Shown: positions 34,119 through 44,741 of the stretch, in pieces
How the letters are laid out: each line of letters starts with the position of its first letter
How positions within the stretch are numbered: position 1 is the stretch's first letter
DNA from: Prevotella heparinolytica
GTDB lineage: Bacteria; Bacteroidota; Bacteroidia; Bacteroidales; Bacteroidaceae
NCBI RefSeq assembly: GCF_004342845.1
Contig: NZ_SLXB01000025.1
Coordinates: 1 to 61,451 of the forward strand
Length of the DNA stretch: 61,451 bases
Direction: 5' to 3'
Program-made: the position numbers and the translations under genes
Notes under the pieces: generated by a model
The model's input: the letters and a program-made list of their open reading frames with translations, nothing else
Database searches by the model: none
Told to the model about the DNA's origin: nothing

Positions 34119-37100
34119 TTATCGGCTGACCGTGGTTCTGCCCGCTTTTGTCCGTGCTTGCGCTGAAACATCGTACATCGCTTCGCATTGGATAGCCGGC
34201 AGAATGAAATCGCCTGCATACGTGGCCTGCAATCTTACGGTGAAGGTTTTCTGTTCGCCGCGTGCCAGGTCGAAGTATGTCAATACACGGTCGTCCCGAA
34301 TGTCTTGATAGCTATAGCTGTGGGCCGCATTCATTTCAGGAGATGAATTCATCCGGTTGTTGTAAATTTCCCAACCCGACGGCAATATGTGTGTCAATGC
34401 CAAATTGCTGTAATCGGATGCGACCCCGATATTGCTTATTGTAATGACAGCCATGAAGTCCGTGCCCTGCCTGATGTTCTCGGTGGAGATGGGAGAACCG
34501 GCCATATCAGTGTATTTCACCTCAAGGTGAAGGTTGTTGCTCATTGCAGGCAGGGTATCATTCTGCAATCGTATGCGTGTGATGAGATCTGCATTTATAC
34601 CGCCTTTTCCTTGATTCTTCAGCGTGACATTGCCCGTACGGGGAGTAATAGACAACTCTTTTCCGAATACGGCTTTGGCTGATTTTACTTCCGGTTGTTG
34701 ACGGCCGTTCCAACTCCAATTGAAATCCAGCGTACCGGACAGCTGTTCGGCCAAACGTCCCATGGCCATTAAGGCAAAAGCGGTGGATTGGGTGTTGAAC
34801 CGATTCTCTTGTGCCAGGTTCTGTGAAACGACTTTGGCTTGTTGCAGAGCGGCTTGCTCACGATTCATCAAGAGCAAGGTTTCCAGAATCATCGCCTCAT
34901 CCCGGTCTGAAGAACCATAGACGAAGTTTTGTGAAGAGTAGGGAGAGACCGTTGTATTTATATTGAATACCAACTCTCCGGCAGGCTTTGGCTTTCCGGT
35001 CAGCGCATAAGCTGCTGCCAACCTCCATTTGGCTTGCATGGATAATCCCGGTTGCTCCTTCATCCGGTTCATGGCACCATATTCCGGCGCACCGGCCAGA
35101 GCCAGCGTATAAAGCCTGAATGCTTGTTGCAATCCGCTTTGCCATTGCCGCCAATCATTGTCTTGCTGCGGCATTCGCCAATTCTGGGCAGCCGAACGCT
35201 GGAAACGCTTCCATTTGTTCAACACGTTTTTGTTGACGGCATATCCTTTTTCCTGAGCCAGAACAAGGAACATTCCGGCATAGGAGGTAACCCACTCGTC
35301 GGCAACGGCATTCCCGGGCCAATAGACCATACCTCCGTTGAGCAGCTGGCGTGCATAAAGTTGCTTGATAGCTTCTTGAACGTTCGTCTTTATTTTCTCG
35401 TTTTCTTTTTCGTCTATGGCCTTGAACTGACCGATAAATAACAACGGCAGTGCTTTGGATGCCAACTGTTCCGTGCAGTTGTGCTGATAGTTATAAAGGA
35501 AATCGAAGCGCCGGCTTATGTCTACTGAAGGAATGCGCGACACTTCCAGTTGCAGATGGCTGTCTGCGGGTGTTGCTCCTTGTAGCGTATAGGGGAGGGT
35601 TGCGCTTTGGCCTGCTTCTATCCATTGGCTGTTGCGAAGTGTAACGGTCGGATTGGGGTTGCGCACTTCTATTTCTATGGTTTCTTTTGTTTGTTGCCCT
35701 CCTCCACGGGCAGTCAGGTCGATGGTCGTTTTTCCTGTTCGGTCACCGGTTTTCACTTTGAAGAACACAAGTTGGTCGCCCGGCTGATGGAAAGTGGCGG
35801 ATTGTTGCGGACTACCTGTTACTTGCACTCCTCCGCCGGAAGCCTGAATGGATACCGTTACATCCTTTATCCCTTTTTCCATGGCAAAGACATTGACCGG
35901 AACGTATATTTCCTCTTGTGTGCTCAACACACGGGGGAGTGTGGAGAGTAACATCAACGGTGTGCGTACAAAAGAGGTCTTTTCAGCTTTACCATAAGCT
36001 CCGTCTTGCCCTGCTATTACCATAGTACGTACAGAACCTACATACATGGGCAGTTTCAACGTGTGTGTCTGTTGCTTGCCTTTACCTATATGGAATGGCC
36101 CGATAAACTTCACTACCGGTTTGAACCGGTTGGCTTTGGCTTCTGCAGGCTTAAGCATTTCATCGCCTCCGGTACTGAATAAAGAGGGGTATCGTCCGGC
36201 AGAAGCTCCCAATACATCATCATACATATCCCACGTACGAATTCCTAAAGCTTCACGGGCATAAAATTCATTCCACGGATCGGGAGTCTTGAAATTAGTG
36301 AGGTCGAGCAAGCCATCGTCTACAATGGCTAATGTATAGGTCATGGGCTTGCCGTTCTTTTCCTTGACGGTGATTTGGAAATCCGTTTCGGGGCGCAATA
36401 CTTCAGGCATGTTGATTTGAGGCTGTAAAATGGTTTCCTTGTTCGTCACCGATACCGGAGCGATGCCATACATACGTATCGGCAAATCATTTACAGTCTG
36501 TGCATGAGGTTGTAGCAAACTGATATGCAGATAAACATTCGGAGCCATTTCAGGCGTTATTTTGAATGAATATTTGGCGTCTTTCCGGCTGTCTATCTCA
36601 ATCCATTCACGTTTTAGCAGCGTGCTTCCGTTTTCTAATGATACCAATGCCCGTCCTCCCGCCGCAGCAGGGATCACTGCTGTTGCTGTTTCTCCTATCT
36701 CGTAAGCATCCTTGTCTAATGAGAAGGTCAGCATTTTGATGCCGCTCGGATCGGTTTTGCCGGAACGCCCGCGCCATTCCGGCCAGTCGATATAGACGGT
36801 ACCTCCGGTAGCGTGACCGCTCTCTTTGTCCTTTACATATACCAGATATCGTCCCCAGTCGGGATAATCGATCCGGAATTTGAAATTCGTTTTTCCACCG
36901 TAGGTTTGCAGAGTTCCGCCGGCTACCGGCTTGATGGAGCTGCTATTAATATAAGTGCCGAAAGATTTTTCTTGGTTTTCCCACCACCAGCTCCAGTCTA
37001 CCTTATATATTTTATACTCCAGGTTGGAACGGCTTATCGGTTGCCCTTTGGAGTCTACAGTCACAATGTCGAAGGTATGTTCCTTGTCTGTCTCAATATG

Positions 37101-39740
37101 CTTCCCTTTGGGTTGATTCAGGTTGATGCCGACATAGGAAGTGAATGGAGAGAATGGTACGTTTTGAGTGAAAATGCTGGCATCTCCTCCCGGCTCGAAT
37201 ACACGGGTGGTTAGTGTAGCGTTCAGCATGCCCGGCGCATTGGCGGCATTCGGGAGTTTCAGCATGAACGAAGTTCTTCCTTCATTGTTCAGCGTCCCAT
37301 TGAGCGTCTCGGTCTTGATGGTCGTAAATTCCGTTGCGGGGTTATTGAAAATGTATTGTCCGTAGTTCTTGAATTGAGTGTTTACTTTCGATAAAGACAT
37401 TTCTACTGTGGTTTTCAATTGTGAGGCAGTGGCTCCGGTCAGCCATGTGGAAGACAGTGTGACCGGTATTTCTTTGGCCGATGCTTGCAAAACCTGTGGT
37501 AGTCTCATATTAATTTTCAGACGGTTTGGTTTTACGGTTTCTATTCGGATACTTTTATGAAATGCTGTGCCGCCTACTTTGACATATGCATTCCAAAGGC
37601 CGGTCGGGTCTGCCATTTGTGTAGGTATATGGAAGGTATAGAACCCGTTTGTGCCTTCTGTAGAGATGGACTTTGTATAGAATTGTCCTCTTGGATTGTA
37701 TAATTCAAGTGACACCGGGTGTTTGTCGGGAATTCTTTTTTCCCGGTCTTCCAGGATGAAAGCGATGTGCAGGGTATCTCCCGGTCTCCAGACACCTCTT
37801 TCACCATATACATATCCTTTCAATCCCTTTTGTATCTCTTTGCCGCCTACGTCGAACCGGCTGACCGACTGCTCTTCACCATCGGCTATGCGGACATATG
37901 CTTTTTGTTCTTCCGACTCGGCTACCACGATAAAGGGGGCACCTTTGGGAGTGATTTCAGCAAATCCTTCGCTGTTTGTCTCACCGGTTCCGATGGGTTG
38001 TAACTGGAAATTATAAACTGTTAGCTTGGCTTTGCTTACCGGATTGGTATCCAGAATGTTGTTTGTTGTAATCCATAGTTTGTTTAAAGAGTTCTTCTTC
38101 ACAATCATTCCCAGATCGGAAGCCAATACGTTGCAGGATGCTGCTCTGTCAGAATCCATGTAATAAGATGGGTGGCATGGATTGTCACGCTCTTGCCAGT
38201 TATATTGTGCCCAATCTATTTCTATGCCTCCATTATAGTAGAAATAACTTTGCGGAACATCCCAATTTGCTTCTTCGGATTCTGAAATAGTATTATCACT
38301 GATTTTGGTCAGCTTTTCTGAAGCGGAGTTATCGGCAAACTGCATGTTTTTGTTTTCTGTTCCTCCACAGGGGTATGCCGAATACTCCTGGCGGAATGAA
38401 AGAATGACACGGTAGATGGCTCCCGGCTCCTGCCTTATCAATCCGGCCAGATCTATGGAATAATCTCCCCAGTGATGTATGTCTTTTGTATTGTCTTTGC
38501 TCAGCCAAAGGGTTTTGCGGTATATCAATCTTCCGGAACGGCGTAGTTCATTGGCAGATGAGAGGGTGTTTGTTTGCATAAACATCAGTATGTTTTTCTC
38601 GAAAACGCGAACCACATTTAGATCTACCGCGTAGAGATTAACGGCTCTGAATGGAATGACTTGACTTTTGGAGTCCGGTAATATGGCGGCAGAAGTTGCC
38701 ATTTCCACTTGCGGTTTCAAATTAAGTTCACTGAAAGAGATGGATTGGGGAGTGCCGAGCGGCTTCTCATTGTAGTCTTTTACTCCTTCGTGTATTTTTA
38801 AGGTTACTTTATCCAATTGGTTGGATTCAAAATAGAGGTATACCCTGTTGTCTTTTACTTGGAAAATAGAATTTGGAACTTCGGGTATTTCAATCAGTCC
38901 TTTTAAGTCTTGATTGGTAGAGATTGGTTCTGAGAATACGATTTCAATACCATTTTCAGGTTGTTCTATACGTTCGGCCGAAAGAAAACAGAAACTGTCT
39001 TTTGCCGGAATCAGAATCTTTTTTTCCGCATGTTGGTCTATACCGGCGGAACTCCCTTCAGCTTTCAGGCTTAATTGATAGTCTTCGGTTCCTCTCGGGA
39101 TATTGTTAATCTCGAATAGGTATAGGGTGGGGTTGTCCGTTGCAGTAATGGTTACAGGAAAGCTTTGTCCTTTGTCTGCACTGATGGATAGAATCTTCTC
39201 TGCTTCTTCTTTCGTCATGATATCACTAAAGCGCAACTCCCCTTTTATAGTCACCAGGTCAGGTTGTGTGGCTGTAACGGTAATCGGATCCGTATGTATC
39301 GCGAAATTGCGTTCTTGCACCCGGAACGAGAAATTGAACTCTTTGAGATGACTATCTACATTCACAAACTCTCCTAATTGGAAAGTTCCTTCATAAAGTT
39401 TTCCCGGCTTTAGGCTTCGCTCTTCAGGGACAAACTCAATGGTATTGTTGTTTATCCAATATGCTTTGCCTTTTAAGGATGGAGAAAAACTAAAAGGATT
39501 TTTCTTCAACTCATTATTCAGATCTACCATTGGCTGATCTTGCGTAAGCTCAATGCGTATGCTGGAATTTTGTGAAATAACTCCTCCCGTGTACGCATTG
39601 ATATAAGGAGCATACTCGGCAGAAGGAATAATGTCTTTCCTGTCTGTGCCACAAGAAGAGATGATACCGGCGATGAATAAGATAAACAAGAAGAGCAATG
39701 ATTTGCCGGTTATGCAATGCTTGAATTTAGTTTTTTTCAT
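34119..39740 (-). CDS. Bacterial alpha-2-macroglobulin lipoprotein with thioester
   Basis: A 1873-aa protease-trapping lipoprotein. The SPII signal ends in ISSC (Cys30). A series of macroglobulin beta-domains follows, including EAYEIGETATAVIPA-like blocks, an ANG2 region and a complement-like alpha-helical C-terminal domain. The reactive thioester motif is CTEQ at Cys1422 in YQHNCTEQLASK, so it should bind attacking proteases covalently. It precedes pbpC by 9 bp, the classic pairing. It is much larger than its neighbours and codes for one uninterrupted frame. Confidence 0.93.
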   Translation of the reverse strand: MKKTKFKHCITGKSLLFLFILFIAGIISSCGTDRKDIIPSAEYAPYINAYTGGVISQNSSIRIELTQDQPMVDLNNELKKNPFSFSPSLKGKAYWINNNTIEFVPEERSLKPGKLYEGTFQLGEFVNVDSHLKEFNFSFRVQERNFAIHTDPITVTATQPDLVTIKGELRFSDIMTKEEAEKILSISADKGQSFPVTITATDNPTLYLFEINNIPRGTEDYQLSLKAEGSSAGIDQHAEKKILIPAKDSFCFLSAERIEQPENGIEIVFSEPISTNQDLKGLIEIPEVPNSIFQVKDNRVYLYFESNQLDKVTLKIHEGVKDYNEKPLGTPQSISFSELNLKPQVEMATSAAILPDSKSQVIPFRAVNLYAVDLNVVRVFEKNILMFMQTNTLSSANELRRSGRLIYRKTLWLSKDNTKDIHHWGDYSIDLAGLIRQEPGAIYRVILSFRQEYSAYPCGGTENKNMQFADNSASEKLTKISDNTISESEEANWDVPQSYFYYNGGIEIDWAQYNWQERDNPCHPSYYMDSDRAASCNVLASDLGMIVKKNSLNKLWITTNNILDTNPVSKAKLTVYNFQLQPIGTGETNSEGFAEITPKGAPFIVVAESEEQKAYVRIADGEEQSVSRFDVGGKEIQKGLKGYVYGERGVWRPGDTLHIAFILEDREKRIPDKHPVSLELYNPRGQFYTKSISTEGTNGFYTFHIPTQMADPTGLWNAYVKVGGTAFHKSIRIETVKPNRLKINMRLPQVLQASAKEIPVTLSSTWLTGATASQLKTTVEMSLSKVNTQFKNYGQYIFNNPATEFTTIKTETLNGTLNNEGRTSFMLKLPNAANAPGMLNATLTTRVFEPGGDASIFTQNVPFSPFTSYVGINLNQPKGKHIETDKEHTFDIVTVDSKGQPISRSNLEYKIYKVDWSWWWENQEKSFGTYINSSSIKPVAGGTLQTYGGKTNFKFRIDYPDWGRYLVYVKDKESGHATGGTVYIDWPEWRGRSGKTDPSGIKMLTFSLDKDAYEIGETATAVIPAAAGGRALVSLENGSTLLKREWIEIDSRKDAKYSFKITPEMAPNVYLHISLLQPHAQTVNDLPIRMYGIAPVSVTNKETILQPQINMPEVLRPETDFQITVKEKNGKPMTYTLAIVDDGLLDLTNFKTPDPWNEFYAREALGIRTWDMYDDVLGASAGRYPSLFSTGGDEMLKPAEAKANRFKPVVKFIGPFHIGKGKQQTHTLKLPMYVGSVRTMVIAGQDGAYGKAEKTSFVRTPLMLLSTLPRVLSTQEEIYVPVNVFAMEKGIKDVTVSIQASGGGVQVTGSPQQSATFHQPGDQLVFFKVKTGDRTGKTTIDLTARGGGQQTKETIEIEVRNPNPTVTLRNSQWIEAGQSATLPYTLQGATPADSHLQLEVSRIPSVDISRRFDFLYNYQHNCTEQLASKALPLLFIGQFKAIDEKENEKIKTNVQEAIKQLYARQLLNGGMVYWPGNAVADEWVTSYAGMFLVLAQEKGYAVNKNVLNKWKRFQRSAAQNWRMPQQDNDWRQWQSGLQQAFRLYTLALAGAPEYGAMNRMKEQPGLSMQAKWRLAAAYALTGKPKPAGELVFNINTTVSPYSSQNFVYGSSDRDEAMILETLLLMNREQAALQQAKVVSQNLAQENRFNTQSTAFALMAMGRLAEQLSGTLDFNWSWNGRQQPEVKSAKAVFGKELSITPRTGNVTLKNQGKGGINADLITRIRLQNDTLPAMSNNLHLEVKYTDMAGSPISTENIRQGTDFMAVITISNIGVASDYSNLALTHILPSGWEIYNNRMNSSPEMNAAHSYSYQDIRDDRVLTYFDLARGEQKTFTVRLQATYAGDFILPAIQCEAMYDVSAQARTKAGRTTVSR

Positions 39741-39752
39741 AGTGATATGGTT

Positions 39753-40541
39753 TTATATGAATTGAAATGAATCTGCATCTTTCCATGCAGGAAATTTTGA
39801 TCTGAATTCTCTTAGATCAGAAAGGTTGAGTGTTATGGTAGCAATCCTTTCCTCGTTGTCGGGAATGTTTGTCAGTAACTCTCCTTTGGGCGAGAAGACT
39901 GCACTGCCTCCATTATGCGGCAATCCATGATTGTCCGAGCCTATGCGGTTTACCCCACATGCGTAACTCATGTTTTCTATTGCACGGGCTTGCAACAGGG
40001 TATCCCAAGCTTTCCGGCGGGAAGCCGGCCAATTGGCAACGTATATCACCAAATCATATTCGTTTTTCACATTGCGGCTCCACACGGGGAATCGCAGGTC
40101 GTAACACACGAGCAACAGAATATTCCAGCCGCAATAAGAAATGATGAGACGCTTGTCTCCGGCACCAAAGTGCTTGGTTTCGCTCCCCATCCGGAAGAGG
40201 TGGCGTTTGTCGTAATAATAGTCGTTCCCCTCAGGAGTGAGGAAGAAAGCGCGGTTATGATAAGAGGTGGCTCTGCCGGATGAGGTTTCGCCGGTGGCAA
40301 TGAAGCTACCTGTAATGGCAAACCGGAATTCTTTGGCCCATTGGCGTAGGGTCGTGATGGTTTCACCTGTTATCGGTTCGGCCAAACGGGCGGTATCCAT
40401 GCTGAATCCTGTGGAGAACGTTTCCGGTAAAACAACAATCTCCGTCGCTCCGCGAAGAGTTTCCAGCTTTTCACGGATACGACAGAGATTTTCTTGTTTA
40501 TTTTCCCAAACGATATCTGTTTGTATAATACTGACTCGCAT
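39753..40541 (-). CDS. Nitrilase-family amidohydrolase (omega-amidase YafV-like)
   Basis: A 262-aa carbon-nitrogen hydrolase. The catalytic triad is Glu40 (VLPETFSTGF), Lys112 (YDKRHLFRMG) and Cys146 (LLVCYDLRFP). The sequence and length fit the YafV/omega-amidase group that hydrolyses alpha-ketoglutaramate and related amides in methionine salvage. The gene is 12 bp upstream of the alpha-2-macroglobulin, so it shares its transcript without an obvious functional link. Confidence 0.82.
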   Translation of the reverse strand: MRVSIIQTDIVWENKQENLCRIREKLETLRGATEIVVLPETFSTGFSMDTARLAEPITGETITTLRQWAKEFRFAITGSFIATGETSSGRATSYHNRAFFLTPEGNDYYYDKRHLFRMGSETKHFGAGDKRLIISYCGWNILLLVCYDLRFPVWSRNVKNEYDLVIYVANWPASRRKAWDTLLQARAIENMSYACGVNRIGSDNHGLPHNGGSAVFSPKGELLTNIPDNEERIATITLNLSDLREFRSKFPAWKDADSFQFI

Positions 40542-40559
40542 GGTATTTACTTTGGTTAT

Positions 40560-41114
40560 TTAAATTGCTCCTATATCAAAATTTTCGGGATGTTTGCCTC
40601 TGTAGGTTTTAAAATAAAGCTTTATTTCGCGCATGTCCTTCTCAATATCTCCGGTAGGCATGATTGCCTTGGTGCATGAAATGGTTTTTGAAGGATAGTC
40701 TATCCCGATTAGTAAAATAGGCACTTGTGCTTTAAGTGCTATATAATAGAAACCTTTTTTCCAATTAGAGTTGGCCTTACGTGTTCCTTCGGGAGTGATG
40801 GCCAAATGAAAGTGCGTGCTGGTGGCAAACTTCTCGGCCATTTGGTCTACCAAAGAAGACTTATGTCCACGGTTTACAGGGATACCTCCAACAGCTTTGA
40901 ATATCAGTCCTAAAGGGAAAAAGAACCATTCTTTCTTCATCATGAAACTGGTCTTACGACCAATGGCTCCATAAAATAATTTACCGATAAATAAATCCCA
41001 ATTGGATGTATGAGGTGCTGCACAGATTACGCACTTGTCATAGTCTGTCACCGTTACGTTGGTTTTCCAACCCAGAAGGCGGTAATAAATAAAACGATAG
41101 AAAGCTTTCTTCAT
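40560..41114 (-). CDS. Lysophospholipid acyltransferase-like protein
   Basis: A 184-aa member of the PlsC superfamily with the HX4D motif HTSNWD and the downstream TPEGTRKANSNWKKGFYYIA block. It is shorter than PlsC and lacks clear transmembrane helices. Such proteins act as secondary acyltransferases on lipids, but the substrate is unknown. The longer frame from 41174 is rejected because it overlaps the preceding gene; the start at 41114 is 1 bp after that gene's stop. Confidence 0.78.
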   Translation of the reverse strand: MKKAFYRFIYYRLLGWKTNVTVTDYDKCVICAAPHTSNWDLFIGKLFYGAIGRKTSFMMKKEWFFFPLGLIFKAVGGIPVNRGHKSSLVDQMAEKFATSTHFHLAITPEGTRKANSNWKKGFYYIALKAQVPILLIGIDYPSKTISCTKAIMPTGDIEKDMREIKLYFKTYRGKHPENFDIGAI

Positions 41115-41115
41115 C

Positions 41116-41385
41116 TTATTTAAGTTTGCCCATTGCATCAATAATTTCGCCGACTTTTGCGTTGAAGTCGGCATGCAGCTTTTTGTAGAAACCTTTAGTG
41201 TTTCCCGGTTCGGCGTGGCTGATGCGGCTGATGAATTCGTCTTGCATTTTCAGTATTTCAGCCATTAAATCATCCGTCTTCTGTTTATCTGTGCCGGGCA
41301 CATACAATCCGTTTACTAAACATTCTGCAAAGAGTTCGCCTGCGATATAATTGATGTTTTTCTTTAAATTTCTTCTACTTGCCAT
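41116..41385 (-). CDS. Conserved-looking hypothetical protein
   Basis: An 89-aa, mostly helical, soluble protein (MASRRNLKKNINYIAGELFAECL... DAMGKLK) with no motif I recognise. It is the first gene of a likely five-gene minus-strand operon (this gene, acyltransferase, amidohydrolase, alpha-2-macroglobulin, pbpC) with gaps of 1 to 18 bp. A TATATTTG box faces it at 41453-41460. Function unknown. Confidence 0.6.
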   Translation of the reverse strand: MASRRNLKKNINYIAGELFAECLVNGLYVPGTDKQKTDDLMAEILKMQDEFISRISHAEPGNTKGFYKKLHADFNAKVGEIIDAMGKLK

Positions 41386-41887
41386 AATTTTTTAGTTTTA
41401 AATGAATAATAATAGTTACAGATAACCATGCTTTACATTGGCTTCTGTTTTGCAAATATAGTATTTATAAATTAAAAAACATTGAATAATGCAGATAAAA
41501 AATAATTATTCCGGGAATCCATCTCTCGCTAGAGAACCTTATGGATGGATACATGGAAGATGTTTGAATGGCTTATTGGTATTTATGATTGCAGCCTTAA
41601 GATTTTCCGGTTTTACACTTGTATAAGCATAAACTTACACATCTGGGGTATACATATTACAAGAAGAACCGTGCGATAATGACTCATTACTCAAACTTTG
41701 CGACAAAGGTATTACAATAAATCGACTAACAAACCTTTTTTGTCTTATTATTTTTGAATAAGAAGCTGTTAATGTCATTTTATGCATTAATTTTGGTTTC
41801 CTGTTTGCATATCTACTGAAAAAGAACGAAATTTGCAATGTTTTTTAAAACAGGACTTTATTTACACCTTTAAATACAATAAACAAA
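41386..41887. other. Divergent AT-rich control region upstream of pfp
   Basis: No gene is visible. Facing the minus-strand operon is TATATTTG (41453-41460). Facing pfp are TATTTTTG (41749-41756), TAATTTTG (41788-41795) and a TTTG at 41804-41807 followed after 20 bp by GAAATTTG (41828-41835), which has the best spacing but one mismatch. I see no riboswitch or RNA gene. Confidence 0.4.
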
Positions 41888-43534
41888 ATGACTAAAAGTG
41901 CATTGCAAATTGCAAGGGCTGCTTACCAGCCTAAACTTCCGAAAGCGCTGAAAGGAACTGTTAAGGCTGCCGCTGGAGCAGCTACTCAGTCGGTAGCAGA
42001 TCAGGAAGAAATCAAGAAACTGTTTCCTAATACGTATGGAATGCCTTTGATTAAGTTTGAGGCTACTGATGAAGCGACTGACTTTCCTGCCATGAATGTG
42101 GGTGTTATCCTTTCCGGAGGTCAGGCTCCCGGTGGTCACAATGTAATTTCCGGTATATTCGATGGCATCAAGAAGTTGAATAAAGACAGCAAATTGTACG
42201 GATTCATTCTTGGTCCCGGAGGTTTGGTAGACCACAACTACATGGAACTGACTGCTGATATTGTTGATGAATATCGTAATACAGGCGGTTTTGATATTAT
42301 CGGTTCAGGCCGTACTAAACTGGAAAAAGAAGAGCAATTTGAAAAAGGCTATGAAATCCTGAAAAAGCTTGATATCAAAGCTCTGGTTATCATTGGTGGT
42401 GACGACTCCAATACGAACGCTTGTGTTTTGGCTGAATATTATGCAGCCAAGAAGTATGGAGTGCAGGTGATTGGTTGTCCGAAGACCATTGACGGCGACT
42501 TGAAAAATGACATGATTGAAACTTCTTTCGGTTTTGATACTGCCTGCAAAACTTATTCGGAAGTTATTGGTAATATTCAACGCGACTGTAACTCTGCTCG
42601 TAAGTACTGGCACTTCATTAAGTTGATGGGTCGTTCTGCTTCTCATATCGCTTTGGAATGTGCTTTGCAGGTACAGCCCAATGTCTGCATTATCTCTGAA
42701 GAGGTTGAGGCTAAGAATATGTCTTTGGATGACATCGTGACCGGTATTGCCCAAGTAGTTGCCAGCCGTGCCGCTCAAGGCAATAACTTCGGTACGGTTC
42801 TTATTCCCGAAGGTTTGGTTGAGTTTATCCCGGCCATGAAGAGCCTTATTGCAGAACTAAACGACTTCCTTGCTGCCAATGCTGAAGAGTTTGCTCAGAT
42901 TAAAAAATCTCACCAACGCGATTATATAATCCGCAAACTGTCTTCGGAAAATGCTGCTATTTATGCAAGTCTTCCCGAAGGTGTGGCACGTCAGTTATCT
43001 TTAGACCGCGACCCGCACGGAAACGTACAGGTGTCTTTGATTGAAACGGAAAAACTGCTGTCAGAGATGGTGGGTACAAAGTTGGCCCAATGGAAAGAGG
43101 AAGGTAAGTTCGTAGGTAAGTTTGCTGCTCAACACCACTTCTTTGGCTATGAGGGACGTTGCGCTGCTCCGTCTAACTTTGACGCTGACTACTGTTACTC
43201 ATTGGGTTATGCTGCTTCTGCACTGATTGCCAACGGAAAGACTGGCTACATGTCTTCAGTACGCAATACAACTGCTCCTGCCGACGGATGGATTGCAGGC
43301 GGTGTGCCCATTACAATGATGATGAATATGGAACGTCGTCACGGTGAAATGAAACCGGTTATCCAGAAAGCTTTGGTAAAGCTGGATGATGCTCCTTTCA
43401 AGACTTTTGCTGCCAAACGTGATCGTTGGGCTACTGAAACAGACTATGTATATCCGGGTCCTATCCAGTATTTCGGACCGACAGAAGTTTGTGACCAACC
43501 GACCAAGACGTTGCAATTGGAGCAATCGAAATGA
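41888..43534 (+). CDS. pfp: Pyrophosphate-dependent phosphofructokinase
   Basis: Phosphorylates fructose-6-phosphate with pyrophosphate instead of ATP, reversibly, in the cytoplasm. It is 548 aa, the long plant/Bacteroidetes-like type. Motifs include [14 protein letters not shown] and the GGDDSNTNA substrate/PPi loop, then [10 protein letters not shown]. Codon usage is that of a highly expressed gene. It is probably the main glycolytic phosphofructokinase and stands alone between a divergent operon and a lysozyme gene. Confidence 0.94.
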   Translation: MTKSALQIARAAYQPKLPKALKGTVKAAAGAATQSVADQEEIKKLFPNTYGMPLIKFEATDEATDFPAMNVGVILSGGQAPGGHNVISGIFDGIKKLNKDSKLYGFILGPGGLVDHNYMELTADIVDEYRNTGGFDIIGSGRTKLEKEEQFEKGYEILKKLDIKALVIIGGDDSNTNACVLAEYYAAKKYGVQVIGCPKTIDGDLKNDMIETSFGFDTACKTYSEVIGNIQRDCNSARKYWHFIKLMGRSASHIALECALQVQPNVCIISEEVEAKNMSLDDIVTGIAQVVASRAAQGNNFGTVLIPEGLVEFIPAMKSLIAELNDFLAANAEEFAQIKKSHQRDYIIRKLSSENAAIYASLPEGVARQLSLDRDPHGNVQVSLIETEKLLSEMVGTKLAQWKEEGKFVGKFAAQHHFFGYEGRCAAPSNFDADYCYSLGYAASALIANGKTGYMSSVRNTTAPADGWIAGGVPITMMMNMERRHGEMKPVIQKALVKLDDAPFKTFAAKRDRWATETDYVYPGPIQYFGPTEVCDQPTKTLQLEQSK

Positions 43535-43600
43535 TTTGTCGGTTCAATTAAGTTATAATAAAGCATAAGGTCGTGTCAAAAACGTCTTTCTGACTATATT

Positions 43601-43663
43601 TTAGGCGCAGATTACGTGGATTAGTTCATCAATAACGTGCTAATTCGTGGAATCCGTGCCTAA
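43601..43663. repeat. Inverted repeat with GGCAC/GATT core (copy 2)
   Basis: TTAGGCGCAGATTACGTGGATTA (23 bp, in 43601-43623) pairs with the segment 43641-43663, whose complement begins TTAGGCACGGATTCC. The loop is 17 nt. It follows pfp and probably terminates it. Same family as 24670 and 58077. Confidence 0.75.
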
Positions 43664-43726
43664 TTTTATTATAACAAAAGCGATAACCTCTTTTTTGACA
43701 TATCCATTCTTCTTACTTACTCACGC

Positions 43727-44587
43727 ATGGCAACCAAGACTACATCTGCCAAATCCCGGCATGAGACTGCTGGCTCTCGTCGTCGCCTTTCTTCGAAGGG
43801 AAAAAAGAAAATGCAGTCTCATACCATGTCTGCATGGTTGCGCAATCTTTGGGCTGTCTGCATCATTCTTGTTTTTGCTTCCGGATTCTATTACTTTTTT
43901 ATCCGTCCTTATGCCTATCGTTGGAAGCCATGCCATGGGCGGAAAGGATATGGCGTATGTATGCCTTGCGATTATGAGGTACATGGTCTGGATATCTCTC
44001 ACTATCAAGGGAGGATAGACTGGGAAAAGTTATCGCGCAACAAGGAGGCCGAATATCCTATTCATTTTATTTTTTTTAAGGCTACCGAAGGTGGTGATCA
44101 TGGTGACGATACTTTTACGCAAAACTTCGGGCAAGCACGTAAACACGGTTTTATCCGTGGCGCTTATCATTATTTTATTCCTAAGACAGACGCTCGCAAG
44201 CAGGCCGATTTTTTTATCCGTACCGTGCAATTGACAAAGGGTGATTTGCCACCAGTGCTCGATGTGGAAACTATCGGTAAGAAATCTCCCCAGGAACTTA
44301 AAGGGGCTGTAAAAATCTGGCTGGACAGGGTCGAATCTCATTATGGTGTGAAGCCTATCCTTTACACTTCTTATAAATTCAAGGAGCGCTATCTCAGCGA
44401 CTCCATCTTTAATACATATCCATATTGGATAGCCCATTATTATGTGGATTTCGTGCGCTATGAAGGCAAATGGCAGTTCTGGCAACACACAGACGTGGGC
44501 ACCGTTCCCGGCATTGAGGAGGAAGTGGACTTAAATGTATTTAACGGAACATTAGGGCAGTTGCAGGCACTTACACTGCAGGAGTAG
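43727..44587 (+). CDS. GH25 muramidase, membrane-anchored
   Basis: A 286-aa lysozyme of glycoside hydrolase family 25, cleaving the MurNAc-GlcNAc bond. A basic, disordered N-terminus (residues 1-35) is followed by a single transmembrane helix (about 36-60), then the catalytic TIM barrel with DISHYQGRIDW, FFKATEGG and LPPVLDVET. The anchored form suggests self-wall remodelling rather than a secreted defence enzyme. It is on its own strand after pfp. Confidence 0.88.
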   Translation: MATKTTSAKSRHETAGSRRRLSSKGKKKMQSHTMSAWLRNLWAVCIILVFASGFYYFFIRPYAYRWKPCHGRKGYGVCMPCDYEVHGLDISHYQGRIDWEKLSRNKEAEYPIHFIFFKATEGGDHGDDTFTQNFGQARKHGFIRGAYHYFIPKTDARKQADFFIRTVQLTKGDLPPVLDVETIGKKSPQELKGAVKIWLDRVESHYGVKPILYTSYKFKERYLSDSIFNTYPYWIAHYYVDFVRYEGKWQFWQHTDVGTVPGIEEEVDLNVFNGTLGQLQALTLQE

Positions 44588-44741
44588 CCGGAGCATTGTG
44601 GCAACAGAACTCTCTTTCTATGATTTTATGCACAAAAAAGTTATGCTAATCTCTACAACTACTCCTTTCGACGAAAATATGTGAAACTCTTCCTGCAAGC
44701 TTGGTTCCGTGAAGATGTGCTTTGCGTATGTCGTATTTCTT

